From Martinezella calliandrae (GTDB taxonomy: Bacteria; Pseudomonadota; Alphaproteobacteria; Rhizobiales; Rhizobiaceae), in NCBI RefSeq assembly GCF_030272695.1, contig NZ_JARFYN010000067.1, positions 1-33,604 of the forward strand: a stretch of DNA of 33,604 nucleotides, written 5' to 3'. The notes under the pieces are model-generated. The model was not told where the DNA came from. It did not search any database and saw only the letters and a program-made list of their open reading frames with translations. Below are positions 22,373-29,989 of the stretch, in pieces. The stretch's first letter is position 1. Each line of letters begins with the position of its first letter. A program made the position numbers and the translations under genes.

Positions 22373-24964
22373 ATGGTCAGCGTCACGATCGACAAACAAA
22401 CCCTGGAGGTTGAGGCTGGCTCGACTGTGCTACAGGCCGCCCAGCGTCTGGGTATCGACATCCCGACATTCTGCTATCTGAAGCGCCTGCCGGCGCTGGC
22501 CTCCTGCCGTATGTGTCTGGTGGAGATCGAGGGGCTGCGGCGGCTGCAGCCGTCCTGCGCCACCCAGGTTACCGACGGCATGGTGGTGCGGACGAACACG
22601 CCGCAGATCGAGGAAACGCGCTCGTCCATGCTCGACATGCTGCTTGCCAACCATCCGCTCGATTGCCCGATCTGCGACAAGGGCGGCGAATGCGAGCTTC
22701 AGGACATGGTGATGGCCTACGGCCCGCGCGAAAGCCGGTTCCGAGATAACAAACGTGTGTTCCACTCCAAGGATATCCGCCTTAGCCCGGTGATCATCAT
22801 GAACGTCAACCGCTGTATCCAATGCCAGCGCTGCGTCAGGATGTGTGAAGAGGTTGTCGGCGCGGTCGCGCTCGGTACCGTCGAAAAAGGCATGGATACC
22901 GCTGTCACCGGCTTCGAGGGCAGCCTCGCGAGTTGCGATCAGTGCGGCAATTGCGTCGAGGTCTGCCCCGTCGGCGCGCTGATGAGTTTCCCCTATCGCT
23001 ACAAGGCGCGGCCCTGGGATCTGGCCGAGACTGACACGATTTGCCCGCATTGTGGCACCGGTTGCCAACTGACGGTCGGCACGCGCAAGGGCGAATTCAT
23101 GCGGGTGCGCTCAAAATGGGACGAGGGGGTCAATGGCGAAACGCTCTGCGCGCGGGGGCGCTTTGGCCTCGATTTCGTCACGAGCCAGGACCGGATCAAA
23201 CGGCCGATGATCCGTCGTGACGGCGCGCTTGTGCCCGTCTCCTGGGACGAAGCGGGGGATTATCTGCGCCGGCGGCTGTCTGCCGTCGAGGGCAAGGCTG
23301 TTGGCGGGCTGGCGTCGCCGCGCCTTTCGAACGAGGTGCTTTATCAGTTCCAGAAGCTGATGCGGACAGTGTTCCGGACCAACAATATCGACTGCTCGAC
23401 GCGCTGGTCCACGCCCTTCGATATACTGGGTCGGTTGGCGGCAAGCTTCTTCAGCCGCGCCCCGCTCGAAGACGTGATCGGCAACGATTGCGTGCTCATC
23501 GTTGGCGGCAACGTCACCGAAGAAAATCCGGTCACCGAATACCTGCTGCGGGACGGTGCGCGCCGGCGGCATACCGCTTTGCTCATGCTCTCGGCCCGGC
23601 CATCCCGTCTGGACGTTGATGCCCGGGCCGTTATTCGTGTCAAGCCCGGCGAAGAAGCAGCAGGCCTTGCGGCGGTGGCAGCCGAACTCGCGGCGGTGGC
23701 CGCTCAGAGTTTGCCCGGCGACGTCTTGGCCGACATAAGCGCAAAAATCGGCAGGCCGGTTCCAAAGACCGGCGGTGAAGGGCTGGATCGTCTGGTTGCC
23801 GCGCTCAAGGAGGGCCGCAGCGTCACCGTGCTTGTCAGCGTCGACCTATTGAGGTTGCCGGAAGCGCGCACGACGCTGCAGCAGCTAAACAACCTGCTGC
23901 AGGTTCTGCGCGTGCTCGGCAAGGGCCCTGCAATGCAGTTCCTCTTCGACCGTGCCAACCAGATGGGTGCCTGGGACATGGGAGTTCTGCCCAAAGCTCT
24001 GCCGGGATTGCAGGCGGTCGATAACGATGAAGCGCGCGCAATATTTGCCCGGAACTGGCGTGCCGAAATACCGCCTGAACCCGGCATGGGTCTCGACGCC
24101 ATGCTGGAGCATTGCATCGGCGGACAGATGGGCATGCTCTATGTCGCCGGTAGCGACCCCTTGGTCGCCTATCCCGACCGGGATTTCGTCGCCCGCGCAC
24201 TTGGCGCCGCCGATCTCCTTGTTGTGCAGGACACCTTCTTCACGGATACGGCGGGCCTAGCGGAGGTCGTGCTGCCTGCGGCAGGTTACGGCGAGGAACC
24301 CGGCACCTTCACCAACAATGAAGGCCGGGTCCAAAATCTCCGTAAATTCCGCGAGCCCGCCTTCGAAGCACGCGGCAACCTGGCAATCTTCGACTTCGTC
24401 GCCGCACTTCTCACCCAAGCACTGCAGCCGTCGACGCAGGGGGAAATTTTTGCCGAGATTACCCAGCTGCTGCCCGCTTATCAGCGGTTGAGGCAGGAAG
24501 AGCTTGGCGCGAACGGCGCATTTACGAAGGCGGCACCAACGATACCGGCCAGCGCGTTCTTCGAGCCGCCGTCTCTCCCGAAATTGGCCGACCGGCTCAT
24601 GCTGGTAACCGGCAACGGCCTGTTCCACAACGGATATCTTTCCGAACGCTCGCAGATCCTGAATACGATCGCCGATGATCCCTATGTCGAGATGAGCAGA
24701 AAGGATGCCGCGCGACTTGGCCTATCGGGTGGCGATCAGGTCATTGTCCGATCCACCCGGGGCGAACTTGCGGCGAAGCTCAAAGTCAACAGAGGTTTTC
24801 CCAGAGGCCTCGTGTTTGTTCCCGAAAACTACAGAGCCCTGCGTCTCAACGCGCTGATGCGGCGGGGCGAATATCCATGTCCGGTGGATGTTCAAAAGGC
24901 GCATGCGGTCTTCGAGTTTCCAAGGGTGGTCGGCGCCGAGGCGAGACCGGAGGGTCCGAGCTGA
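22373..24964 (+). CDS. nuoG: NADH-quinone oxidoreductase subunit G, formate dehydrogenase-like cluster set
   Basis: An 863-residue iron-sulfur subunit. Visible ligand sets are: [2Fe-2S] N1b (Cys34, 45, 48, 62); N5 (His94, Cys98, 101, 107); a full pair of ferredoxin-type [4Fe-4S] motifs (Cys148, 151, 154, 158 and Cys188, 191, 194, 198); and an N7-type C-x2-C-x3-C-x27-C (Cys224 to Cys259). Many NuoG proteins, such as that of E. coli, keep only one cluster (N4) where the pair stands here, so this resembles formate dehydrogenase alpha subunits. A molybdopterin-oxidoreductase-like domain follows with a C-terminal dinucleotide-binding-type domain. Where formate dehydrogenases have the active-site Cys or Sec, the likely aligned residue is Ser346 (NNIDCSTRWS), so catalysis at molybdenum is not expected. 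Confidence 0.93.
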   Translation: MVSVTIDKQTLEVEAGSTVLQAAQRLGIDIPTFCYLKRLPALASCRMCLVEIEGLRRLQPSCATQVTDGMVVRTNTPQIEETRSSMLDMLLANHPLDCPICDKGGECELQDMVMAYGPRESRFRDNKRVFHSKDIRLSPVIIMNVNRCIQCQRCVRMCEEVVGAVALGTVEKGMDTAVTGFEGSLASCDQCGNCVEVCPVGALMSFPYRYKARPWDLAETDTICPHCGTGCQLTVGTRKGEFMRVRSKWDEGVNGETLCARGRFGLDFVTSQDRIKRPMIRRDGALVPVSWDEAGDYLRRRLSAVEGKAVGGLASPRLSNEVLYQFQKLMRTVFRTNNIDCSTRWSTPFDILGRLAASFFSRAPLEDVIGNDCVLIVGGNVTEENPVTEYLLRDGARRRHTALLMLSARPSRLDVDARAVIRVKPGEEAAGLAAVAAELAAVAAQSLPGDVLADISAKIGRPVPKTGGEGLDRLVAALKEGRSVTVLVSVDLLRLPEARTTLQQLNNLLQVLRVLGKGPAMQFLFDRANQMGAWDMGVLPKALPGLQAVDNDEARAIFARNWRAEIPPEPGMGLDAMLEHCIGGQMGMLYVAGSDPLVAYPDRDFVARALGAADLLVVQDTFFTDTAGLAEVVLPAAGYGEEPGTFTNNEGRVQNLRKFREPAFEARGNLAIFDFVAALLTQALQPSTQGEIFAEITQLLPAYQRLRQEELGANGAFTKAAPTIPASAFFEPPSLPKLADRLMLVTGNGLFHNGYLSERSQILNTIADDPYVEMSRKDAARLGLSGGDQVIVRSTRGELAAKLKVNRGFPRGLVFVPENYRALRLNALMRRGEYPCPVDVQKAHAVFEFPRVVGAEARPEGPS

Positions 24965-24988
24965 AACTTTGCGGTCCCACCGGCGGCC

Positions 24989-25012
24989 AGTCGCCATGTC
25001 GAGCTGGCGACT
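24989..25012. terminator. Bidirectional hairpin between nuoG and the CBS gene
   Basis: AGTCGCCA and TGGCGACT form a perfect 8-bp stem with an 8-base loop, exactly filling the space between the nuoG stop (24964) and the stop of the convergent CBS gene (25013-25015). Either transcript would form it. No T-run is present on either side, so termination may need Rho. Confidence 0.55.
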
Positions 25013-25453
25013 TCAATGATAACGGGTGCCGGCAATATATTCGTGCAGCGCCTCCTCGTTGTGTAGGGATTCCTCGAGCCGGTGCTTGACCACGTCGCCG
25101 ATACTCACGACGCCGATGGGGGTGTTGCCATCCATGACCAGCACATGGCGCGTACGACGTTGGGTCATGATCGCCATCACATAGGGCAGCAAATCCTGTG
25201 TCGAACAGGTCGCCACATTGCGGTTCATGATGTCGGCGACCCGCATCAAGGGTGCGTCGGTCCCGTATTCAGCCACAGCGTTGCAGCAGTCCCTCTCCGA
25301 CAACGTGCCCAGACACTCTCCGGGCCTACGGCCGACGACGACGAAGCCGATGTTGTTTTCCCGAAACAGCCGCAGGACCTCGATCATGGGTCGATCCGGC
25401 CTGATCGAGACGAGTCCGGGAGATTTGTCTTTCAAGATCTGGCAAACATGCAT
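25013..25453 (-). CDS. CBS-domain pair protein
   Basis: A 146-residue protein made of two CBS domains (about 10-60 and 75-130; note IGFVVVG, GTLSERDCCNAV, VADIMNR, TRHVLVMDGNTPIGVVSIGDVVKHRL). Stand-alone CBS pairs bind adenine nucleotides such as AMP, ATP or NADH and act as energy sensors. GGAGG stands 5 bases before ATG 25453, which is preferred over an upstream GTG. It lies 43 bases behind nuoI on the same strand, so it is probably co-transcribed with nuoH and nuoI. A role in sensing cell energy for this complex I is inference. Confidence 0.85.
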   Translation of the reverse strand: MHVCQILKDKSPGLVSIRPDRPMIEVLRLFRENNIGFVVVGRRPGECLGTLSERDCCNAVAEYGTDAPLMRVADIMNRNVATCSTQDLLPYVMAIMTQRRTRHVLVMDGNTPIGVVSIGDVVKHRLEESLHNEEALHEYIAGTRYH

Positions 25454-25496
25454 CTGAGCCTCCTGTCTGCACACTCCGGCTATACGGCAGGCGCGT

Positions 25497-26063
25497 TCAC
25501 GTTCGCCGGATATTCCGCCACCAGTTGTAACCCTGCGGCTCGCTCGTTTCGACCAGAACGCCCTGTTCGGTGTTCAGACGCGCAGCGACCACGCCACCGC
25601 CGGTTATAGTCTTGCCCGGCTTACCGAGCAGATCCTCGCGCCCGATCACCAGGTCACGGGATGAATAACTGGAGAATTCGTATTGCTGACCAAGCGCGAT
25701 CGCGTCCGCGGGACAGGCGTCCTCGCACAGCCCGCAGAATAGGCACCGGGCCGTGTCAATCTCGAATTTTGCCGGGTGACGATTGCCCTTCTCATCTTCG
25801 TAGGGAATGACTTCGATACAGTCGCACGGACAAATGCGCGCGCAGAGTTCGCAGGCCACGCATTTGATCTCGCCCTCGTCGTCGCGTGTAAGGAAGTGGT
25901 GCCCACGGTAACGGGAGTAGGGCAGCCATTTTTCCTTGTCGGGATATTGCATGGTGACAGATCTGGAGAACATGTAGCCGGAGGTCAGAGCCAAAGCTCT
26001 CGCGAGATCGGCAAAGAATGCCCAGCCGATCCATGTTCCAAGTCTGTCTTCTGCGCGCGACAT
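25497..26063 (-). CDS. nuoI: NADH-quinone oxidoreductase subunit I
   Basis: A 188-residue subunit with two [4Fe-4S] clusters (N6a, N6b). Ligands are Cys68, 71, 74, 78 and Cys107, 110, 113, 117, with the second and first sets exchanging the last cysteine as in 8Fe ferredoxins. GAGG lies 5-6 bases before the ATG. It follows nuoH after 30 bases on the minus strand, opposite to the rest of the nuo genes. Confidence 0.94.
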   Translation of the reverse strand: MSRAEDRLGTWIGWAFFADLARALALTSGYMFSRSVTMQYPDKEKWLPYSRYRGHHFLTRDDEGEIKCVACELCARICPCDCIEVIPYEDEKGNRHPAKFEIDTARCLFCGLCEDACPADAIALGQQYEFSSYSSRDLVIGREDLLGKPGKTITGGGVVAARLNTEQGVLVETSEPQGYNWWRNIRRT

Positions 26064-26093
26064 TGTCGCCTCGCTGCGGAGCCGCTGTGGCCC

Positions 26094-27080
26094 CTAAAGG
26101 AAAGCAATACCAGTTAGGATTATGTTCGCGATCGATAGAGGAAGCAAGACTTTCCATCCGATCGCCATCAGCTGGTCGTAGCGGTAGCGCGGGAAAGTGA
26201 AGCGGAACAACATGAACAGATAGACGAAGAACGCGACCTTGATGAGAAACCAGAGGATCGGCGGCAGCGGGATCAGTATGCCGTTCCAGCCTCCGAAGAA
26301 CAGGATCACCACCAGCACCGACATCAGCAACATGATCGCATATTCGCTGACCATGAAGAACGCAAAGCGGATACCGCTGTATTCGGTATGGAACCCGGCC
26401 CCCAGATCGCCTTCCGCTTCCGCCAGATCGAAGGGAATGCGTTGCGCTTCGGCCAATCCGGCGACGAAGAACACGAAGAAGCCGATCGGCTGATAGACGA
26501 TATTCCAGACATTGGCTTGCGCTCGCACAATCTCGAGCAGACTCATGGATTGCGCCAGCATCACCACGCCAATGACCGAGAATCCCATCGGGATCTCGTA
26601 GCTGATCATTTGCGCGCAGGTTCGGAGGCTACCCAGAACGGCATATTTGCTATTAGCGGCCCAGCCGCCGAAGATGACGCCATAAACCTCGATCCCGATG
26701 ACCGCGAAGATGAAGAGGATCGCCACATTCATATTGGAAACGTAAAGCGAGATCTCGGTGCCGAGGACCGAGATATTTTCGCCGAAGGGGACTGCGACAA
26801 ACACCACAAAGGGTGGGACGAGCGCCAGGATCGGCGCCAGTTTGAACAGGAAGCGGTCGGCCTCGGCCGGAATATGATCTTCTTTGGTGAGGAGCTTGAT
26901 CCCGTCCGCCATCGGCTGCAGCAGCCCGTGCCAGCCCACGCGCATCGGCCCCATTCGCTGTTGCATGTGTCCGGCGATCTTGCGTTCGACCCAGGTCAGC
27001 GGCAAGGGCAGCAGCAGGAGGATCGCAATCAGAAACGCGACCTTGAAGACGATCAGGCCAAGGGCGACAAAAAGTTCCAT
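26094..27080 (-). CDS. nuoH: NADH-quinone oxidoreductase subunit H
   Basis: A 328-residue membrane subunit that closes the quinone cavity. Markers are WVERKIAGHMQQRMGP with the following GLLQPMADGIKLLTKED, and the loop AEAQRIPFDLAEAEGDLGAG with FHTEYSG. Length fits the family. Translation start ATG 27080 has only a weak ribosome binding site. First gene of a minus-strand nuoH-nuoI-CBS unit. Confidence 0.95.
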   Translation of the reverse strand: MELFVALGLIVFKVAFLIAILLLLPLPLTWVERKIAGHMQQRMGPMRVGWHGLLQPMADGIKLLTKEDHIPAEADRFLFKLAPILALVPPFVVFVAVPFGENISVLGTEISLYVSNMNVAILFIFAVIGIEVYGVIFGGWAANSKYAVLGSLRTCAQMISYEIPMGFSVIGVVMLAQSMSLLEIVRAQANVWNIVYQPIGFFVFFVAGLAEAQRIPFDLAEAEGDLGAGFHTEYSGIRFAFFMVSEYAIMLLMSVLVVILFFGGWNGILIPLPPILWFLIKVAFFVYLFMLFRFTFPRYRYDQLMAIGWKVLLPLSIANIILTGIAFL

Positions 27081-27414
27081 GATCCGCGGCTACTTGTTCA
27101 CGGGTTGAAACGGCGACCGGACTTCTGGTCCTGCTCTCTATTGAGCGCTTTGCACACTTGTCGCTTCGAGAGTACAACGGCGACGCAACTCACACAATGC
27201 CATCACCATTTGCCTTGCCAGAATATCGAGATCGAACCCTTCCGCACGCGATTGCCAATGGTGGGATCTGCGCTTCTCATCGTTCGAGCGGTTTTTAGTT
27301 CAATAGTGGGGCAAGGGCCCGAATCTTTGATCAACAAGAAAATTGCGCCTTGCCGCGGTTCAGGGCATCCTGTGAGGGCTGAAAAGTGTGCCTATGGCAG
27401 TTGGAGGAATGCCG
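27081..27414. other. Divergent intergenic region between nuoH and the EF-G-like gene
   Basis: About 334 bases that should hold the promoters for nuoH (leftward) and the EF-G-like gene (rightward). A short TTGATCAA palindrome lies at 27327-27334, but I could not find a full FNR/FixK box or clear promoter hexamers. No gene is seen. Confidence 0.5.
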
Positions 27415-29376
27415 ATGCGTTGCTTTACCGTACTTGGACCCTCGCAGACTGGAAAATCGACGGTCGTCGAAAAGCTCGGCTCGCTGGAGGGAACGCCGAG
27501 AAAATCCAGCTCTCCCTATGGACTGAACGTGACAGAATTCACCTTCGCAAATGAGGCGTGGTGTGCGCTTGATGCGCCTGGACCGAACGAAGCGTTGGCG
27601 CATGTGCAGCACGCGCTTCTTGCGAGTGATGCCTGCATTCTGTGTGTTTCGTCGGCCCCCGAGGAGGCCGTGCTCGCCGCGCCTTACTTGCGCATAATCG
27701 AGGCCTCGCAGACGCCTTGCATCCTTTTCGTCAATCGGATGGACGAACCGAGAGGGCGGCTAAGGGACGTGATCGCGGCGCTTCAAGACTATGCCAACCA
27801 CACTCTTTTGCTTCGCCAGATCCCGATCCGCGAGGGGGACAGGATTGTGGGCAGTTGCGATCTGATTTCGGAACGCGCGTGGCGCTACCGGGAAGGACAG
27901 ACCTCGGCGTTGATCGCAATCCCGGAAAGCGCCGCCGAGCGCGAGCACGAAGCGCGAAACGAACTCCTGGAGCACTTGTCCGAGTTCGATGACTGGCTTC
28001 TTGAGGAACTGATCGAAGATCGAGAGCCGCCCAGCGACGCACTCTATGCCATTTCATCACGAGTTCTGAGGGAAAACAGGATCATTCCAGTCCTGATCGG
28101 TTCGGCAAGCCATGGCAACGGCATGATGAGGCTGATGAAGGCGCTGCGCCACGAGGCGCCGCCAGTGGCCGCTCTTCGACAACGTCTTGCGCGCGCAAGC
28201 ACTGTCGATGAAGGTAAGCTTTCCGCTGTGAGCTTCCATGCGTATCATCGCCAGAATATCGGCAAGACGGTGCTTGTGCGCGCACTTGGCGAAGGTTTGC
28301 GCCAAGGTGCGTCGTTGGGCGGCTCCAGCCTTGGCGCCGTGCAAAGCCTTGCAAACGGGCGGTCCAATTCGGCGGTTACGCCCGTGCCGGGGGATGTGTT
28401 TGCGGCCGTCAAATCCGACCACTTGCCGGTGCCCTCGCTGTTGACGCTCGACGCGGTGGTCGCGCCGCCGCAGTGGACGGAGCCGCCGACGCCGATGCTT
28501 GAAAGGATCCTCGTGCCAGGCAGCGAACGCGATGAAAACAAGCTCTCCGAAACGCTGGCAAAACTTTCCGAGACGGATCGCGGCCTAACGGTCCTGCAAG
28601 AGGAGAGTACCGGCGCCCAACTCGTCTGTGCCCAGGGGCCGGTGCATCTGCGCGATCTTTGCCGAACCCTTTCCGAGGTCTTCCACATCGAGGTAACCGA
28701 TCGAACGCCGAGCCCGATCTATCGCGAGACAATTGCGAAACCATCGGAGGTTCATTACCGCCATCGCAAACAGACCGGCGGTGCCGGACAGTTTGCCGAT
28801 GTGAAGCTGAGCATTCGCCCCAACGAGCGTGGCCGGGGCTTCACCTTCAACGAAACCGTCAAGGGTGGCGTCGTTCCGCGCAACTACATCCCTGCCGTTG
28901 AGGCAGGTGCGCGCGAGGCGATGGAGAAAGGGCCGCTTGGCTTCCAGGTCATCGACGTCGGCGTAACGCTATACGATGGTCAGCACCATGCCGTCGACAG
29001 TTCGGAACATGCCTTCCGGACGGCGTCGAAAATGGGAGTGCGACAGGCCCTTTCCGAAGGATCGGCGGTTTTGATGCAGCCGGTCTTCCGCAGCGAAATT
29101 CATATTCCGTCGGTCTATTCCGGCAGCCTTGTCCAGATTGTCTCCGCCCTCAAGGGCCAGGTTCTCGGCTTCGACCGGGATGAAAGCGCCAAGGGATGGG
29201 ATATCTTCCGGGCACTTGTTCCGGGCAGCGCACTCGACGATCTGGCCCGGACGCTGCGTTCGGCAACGCAAGGTATTGGCTATTTTTCCAAGACCTTCGA
29301 TCATTTCGAGGAACTCTATGGCAAGGAAGCGGATGCCATCGTGAGGGCACACGAGACACAACGCGTCGAACACTGA
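27415..29376 (+). CDS. Elongation factor G-like GTPase
   Basis: A 653-residue protein with EF-G domain layout: G domain (1 to about 250), domain II, domains III-IV (about 370-560) and domain V ending with LRSATQGIGYFSKTFDHFEELYG. The P-loop is present (GPSQTGKST, Lys14) and G4 reads NRMD. However, G3 is DAPGP rather than DTPGH, so the catalytic histidine is Pro57, and the usual switch I region with RGITI is absent or unrecognisable. It is therefore not the housekeeping EF-G and may be a slow or inactive GTPase. Such EF-G-like proteins exist in alphaproteobacteria; their job is not clear to me. GGAGG 7 bases before ATG 27415 favours this start over GTG 27388 and two ATGs between. Confidence 0.85.
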   Translation: MRCFTVLGPSQTGKSTVVEKLGSLEGTPRKSSSPYGLNVTEFTFANEAWCALDAPGPNEALAHVQHALLASDACILCVSSAPEEAVLAAPYLRIIEASQTPCILFVNRMDEPRGRLRDVIAALQDYANHTLLLRQIPIREGDRIVGSCDLISERAWRYREGQTSALIAIPESAAEREHEARNELLEHLSEFDDWLLEELIEDREPPSDALYAISSRVLRENRIIPVLIGSASHGNGMMRLMKALRHEAPPVAALRQRLARASTVDEGKLSAVSFHAYHRQNIGKTVLVRALGEGLRQGASLGGSSLGAVQSLANGRSNSAVTPVPGDVFAAVKSDHLPVPSLLTLDAVVAPPQWTEPPTPMLERILVPGSERDENKLSETLAKLSETDRGLTVLQEESTGAQLVCAQGPVHLRDLCRTLSEVFHIEVTDRTPSPIYRETIAKPSEVHYRHRKQTGGAGQFADVKLSIRPNERGRGFTFNETVKGGVVPRNYIPAVEAGAREAMEKGPLGFQVIDVGVTLYDGQHHAVDSSEHAFRTASKMGVRQALSEGSAVLMQPVFRSEIHIPSVYSGSLVQIVSALKGQVLGFDRDESAKGWDIFRALVPGSALDDLARTLRSATQGIGYFSKTFDHFEELYGKEADAIVRAHETQRVEH

Positions 29377-29447
29377 AACCTTTGCGGCCGGAAGCCGCGA
29401 CCGTTTCGGCACGGCTCGTCGGGTTCCGGTCCCCGGCCACGGTTATG

Positions 29448-29654
29448 TCAGCCTACGGCAAGCCCGCGCTGGAGGGCGACGTGCTCAAGAACTTGCTTGA
29501 CCTTTAGTGCATCCGTCGGTGGCTGGTTGATCACACCTGTTGCCGCTGCCCTAAGTGTCTTGTTGAGATAATCAATCGCGATGATCAGCTCATCGTCACC
29601 GATAGCAGGATTGTCGACGATCGAATCCACGAGATGTGCAATCTGCCAATACAT
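29448..29654 (-). CDS. Small hypothetical protein (68 aa)
   Basis: I do not recognise this protein. It is mildly acidic at the N-terminus with no hydrophobic segment, likely helical (HLVDSIVDNPAIGDDELIIAIDYLNKTLRAA) and soluble. AAGGGGA stands 6-8 bases before the ATG, a good ribosome binding site, which makes it more believable than most frames of this size. It is transcribed toward the end of the EF-G-like gene and has no operon partners. Confidence 0.55.
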   Translation of the reverse strand: MYWQIAHLVDSIVDNPAIGDDELIIAIDYLNKTLRAAATGVINQPPTDALKVKQVLEHVALQRGLAVG

Positions 29655-29989
29655 GTTTCATTCCCCTTCAGTCATTGAAGCAAGCGAAGGGTACATGATT
29701 CTCCGGAACGGCAGTTTTTGACCGGCATGCATGGTTGCCGGTTGATAAACTGCATCCTGCCAATCTTCGACAACCGCTTGATGCCCTTACGTCACCTGTT
29801 CCGCTATAGGACATGCGTGCTGTGGAAAACCGCCTCCCGCACACGGGTTGGATTTTTAGAAGGCCACGGTTCGGGGCAGCGGCAAACGACTCATAGGCGG
29901 TTTGGCTGAGCTTTCGCCGTTGATGCACAAACAGCGAATTTGTCCTTGCCGACGTCAACGAAATAACGAGCCAAGCGTAGGCCCCGGCC
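29655..29989. other. Intergenic region with no recognised gene
   Basis: About 335 bases between the small hypothetical gene and the end of the SsuD-like gene. A 7-bp hairpin (ACCGGCA 29721-29727, TGCCGGT 29736-29742) is present without a T-run on either side. Nothing protein-like was convincing on either strand. Confidence 0.5.

Noticed and set aside
27327..27334. TTGATCAA as a possible FNR/FixK box upstream of nuoH
   Set aside because: The family site needs TTGAT-N4-ATCAA; this is only an 8-base palindrome without the proper spacing.
26388..27554. Plus-strand open frame of 388 codons opposite nuoH and into the next gene
   Set aside because: Antisense to nuoH and then out of frame with the EF-G-like gene; charged low-quality composition.
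29384..29398. GCGGC/GCCGC hairpin after the EF-G-like gene
   Set aside because: Only a 5-bp stem without a T-run; too weak to list as a terminator.
29721..29742. Hairpin as a terminator for the SsuD-like gene
   Set aside because: It lies about 250 bases beyond the stop and has no T-run on the relevant strand.
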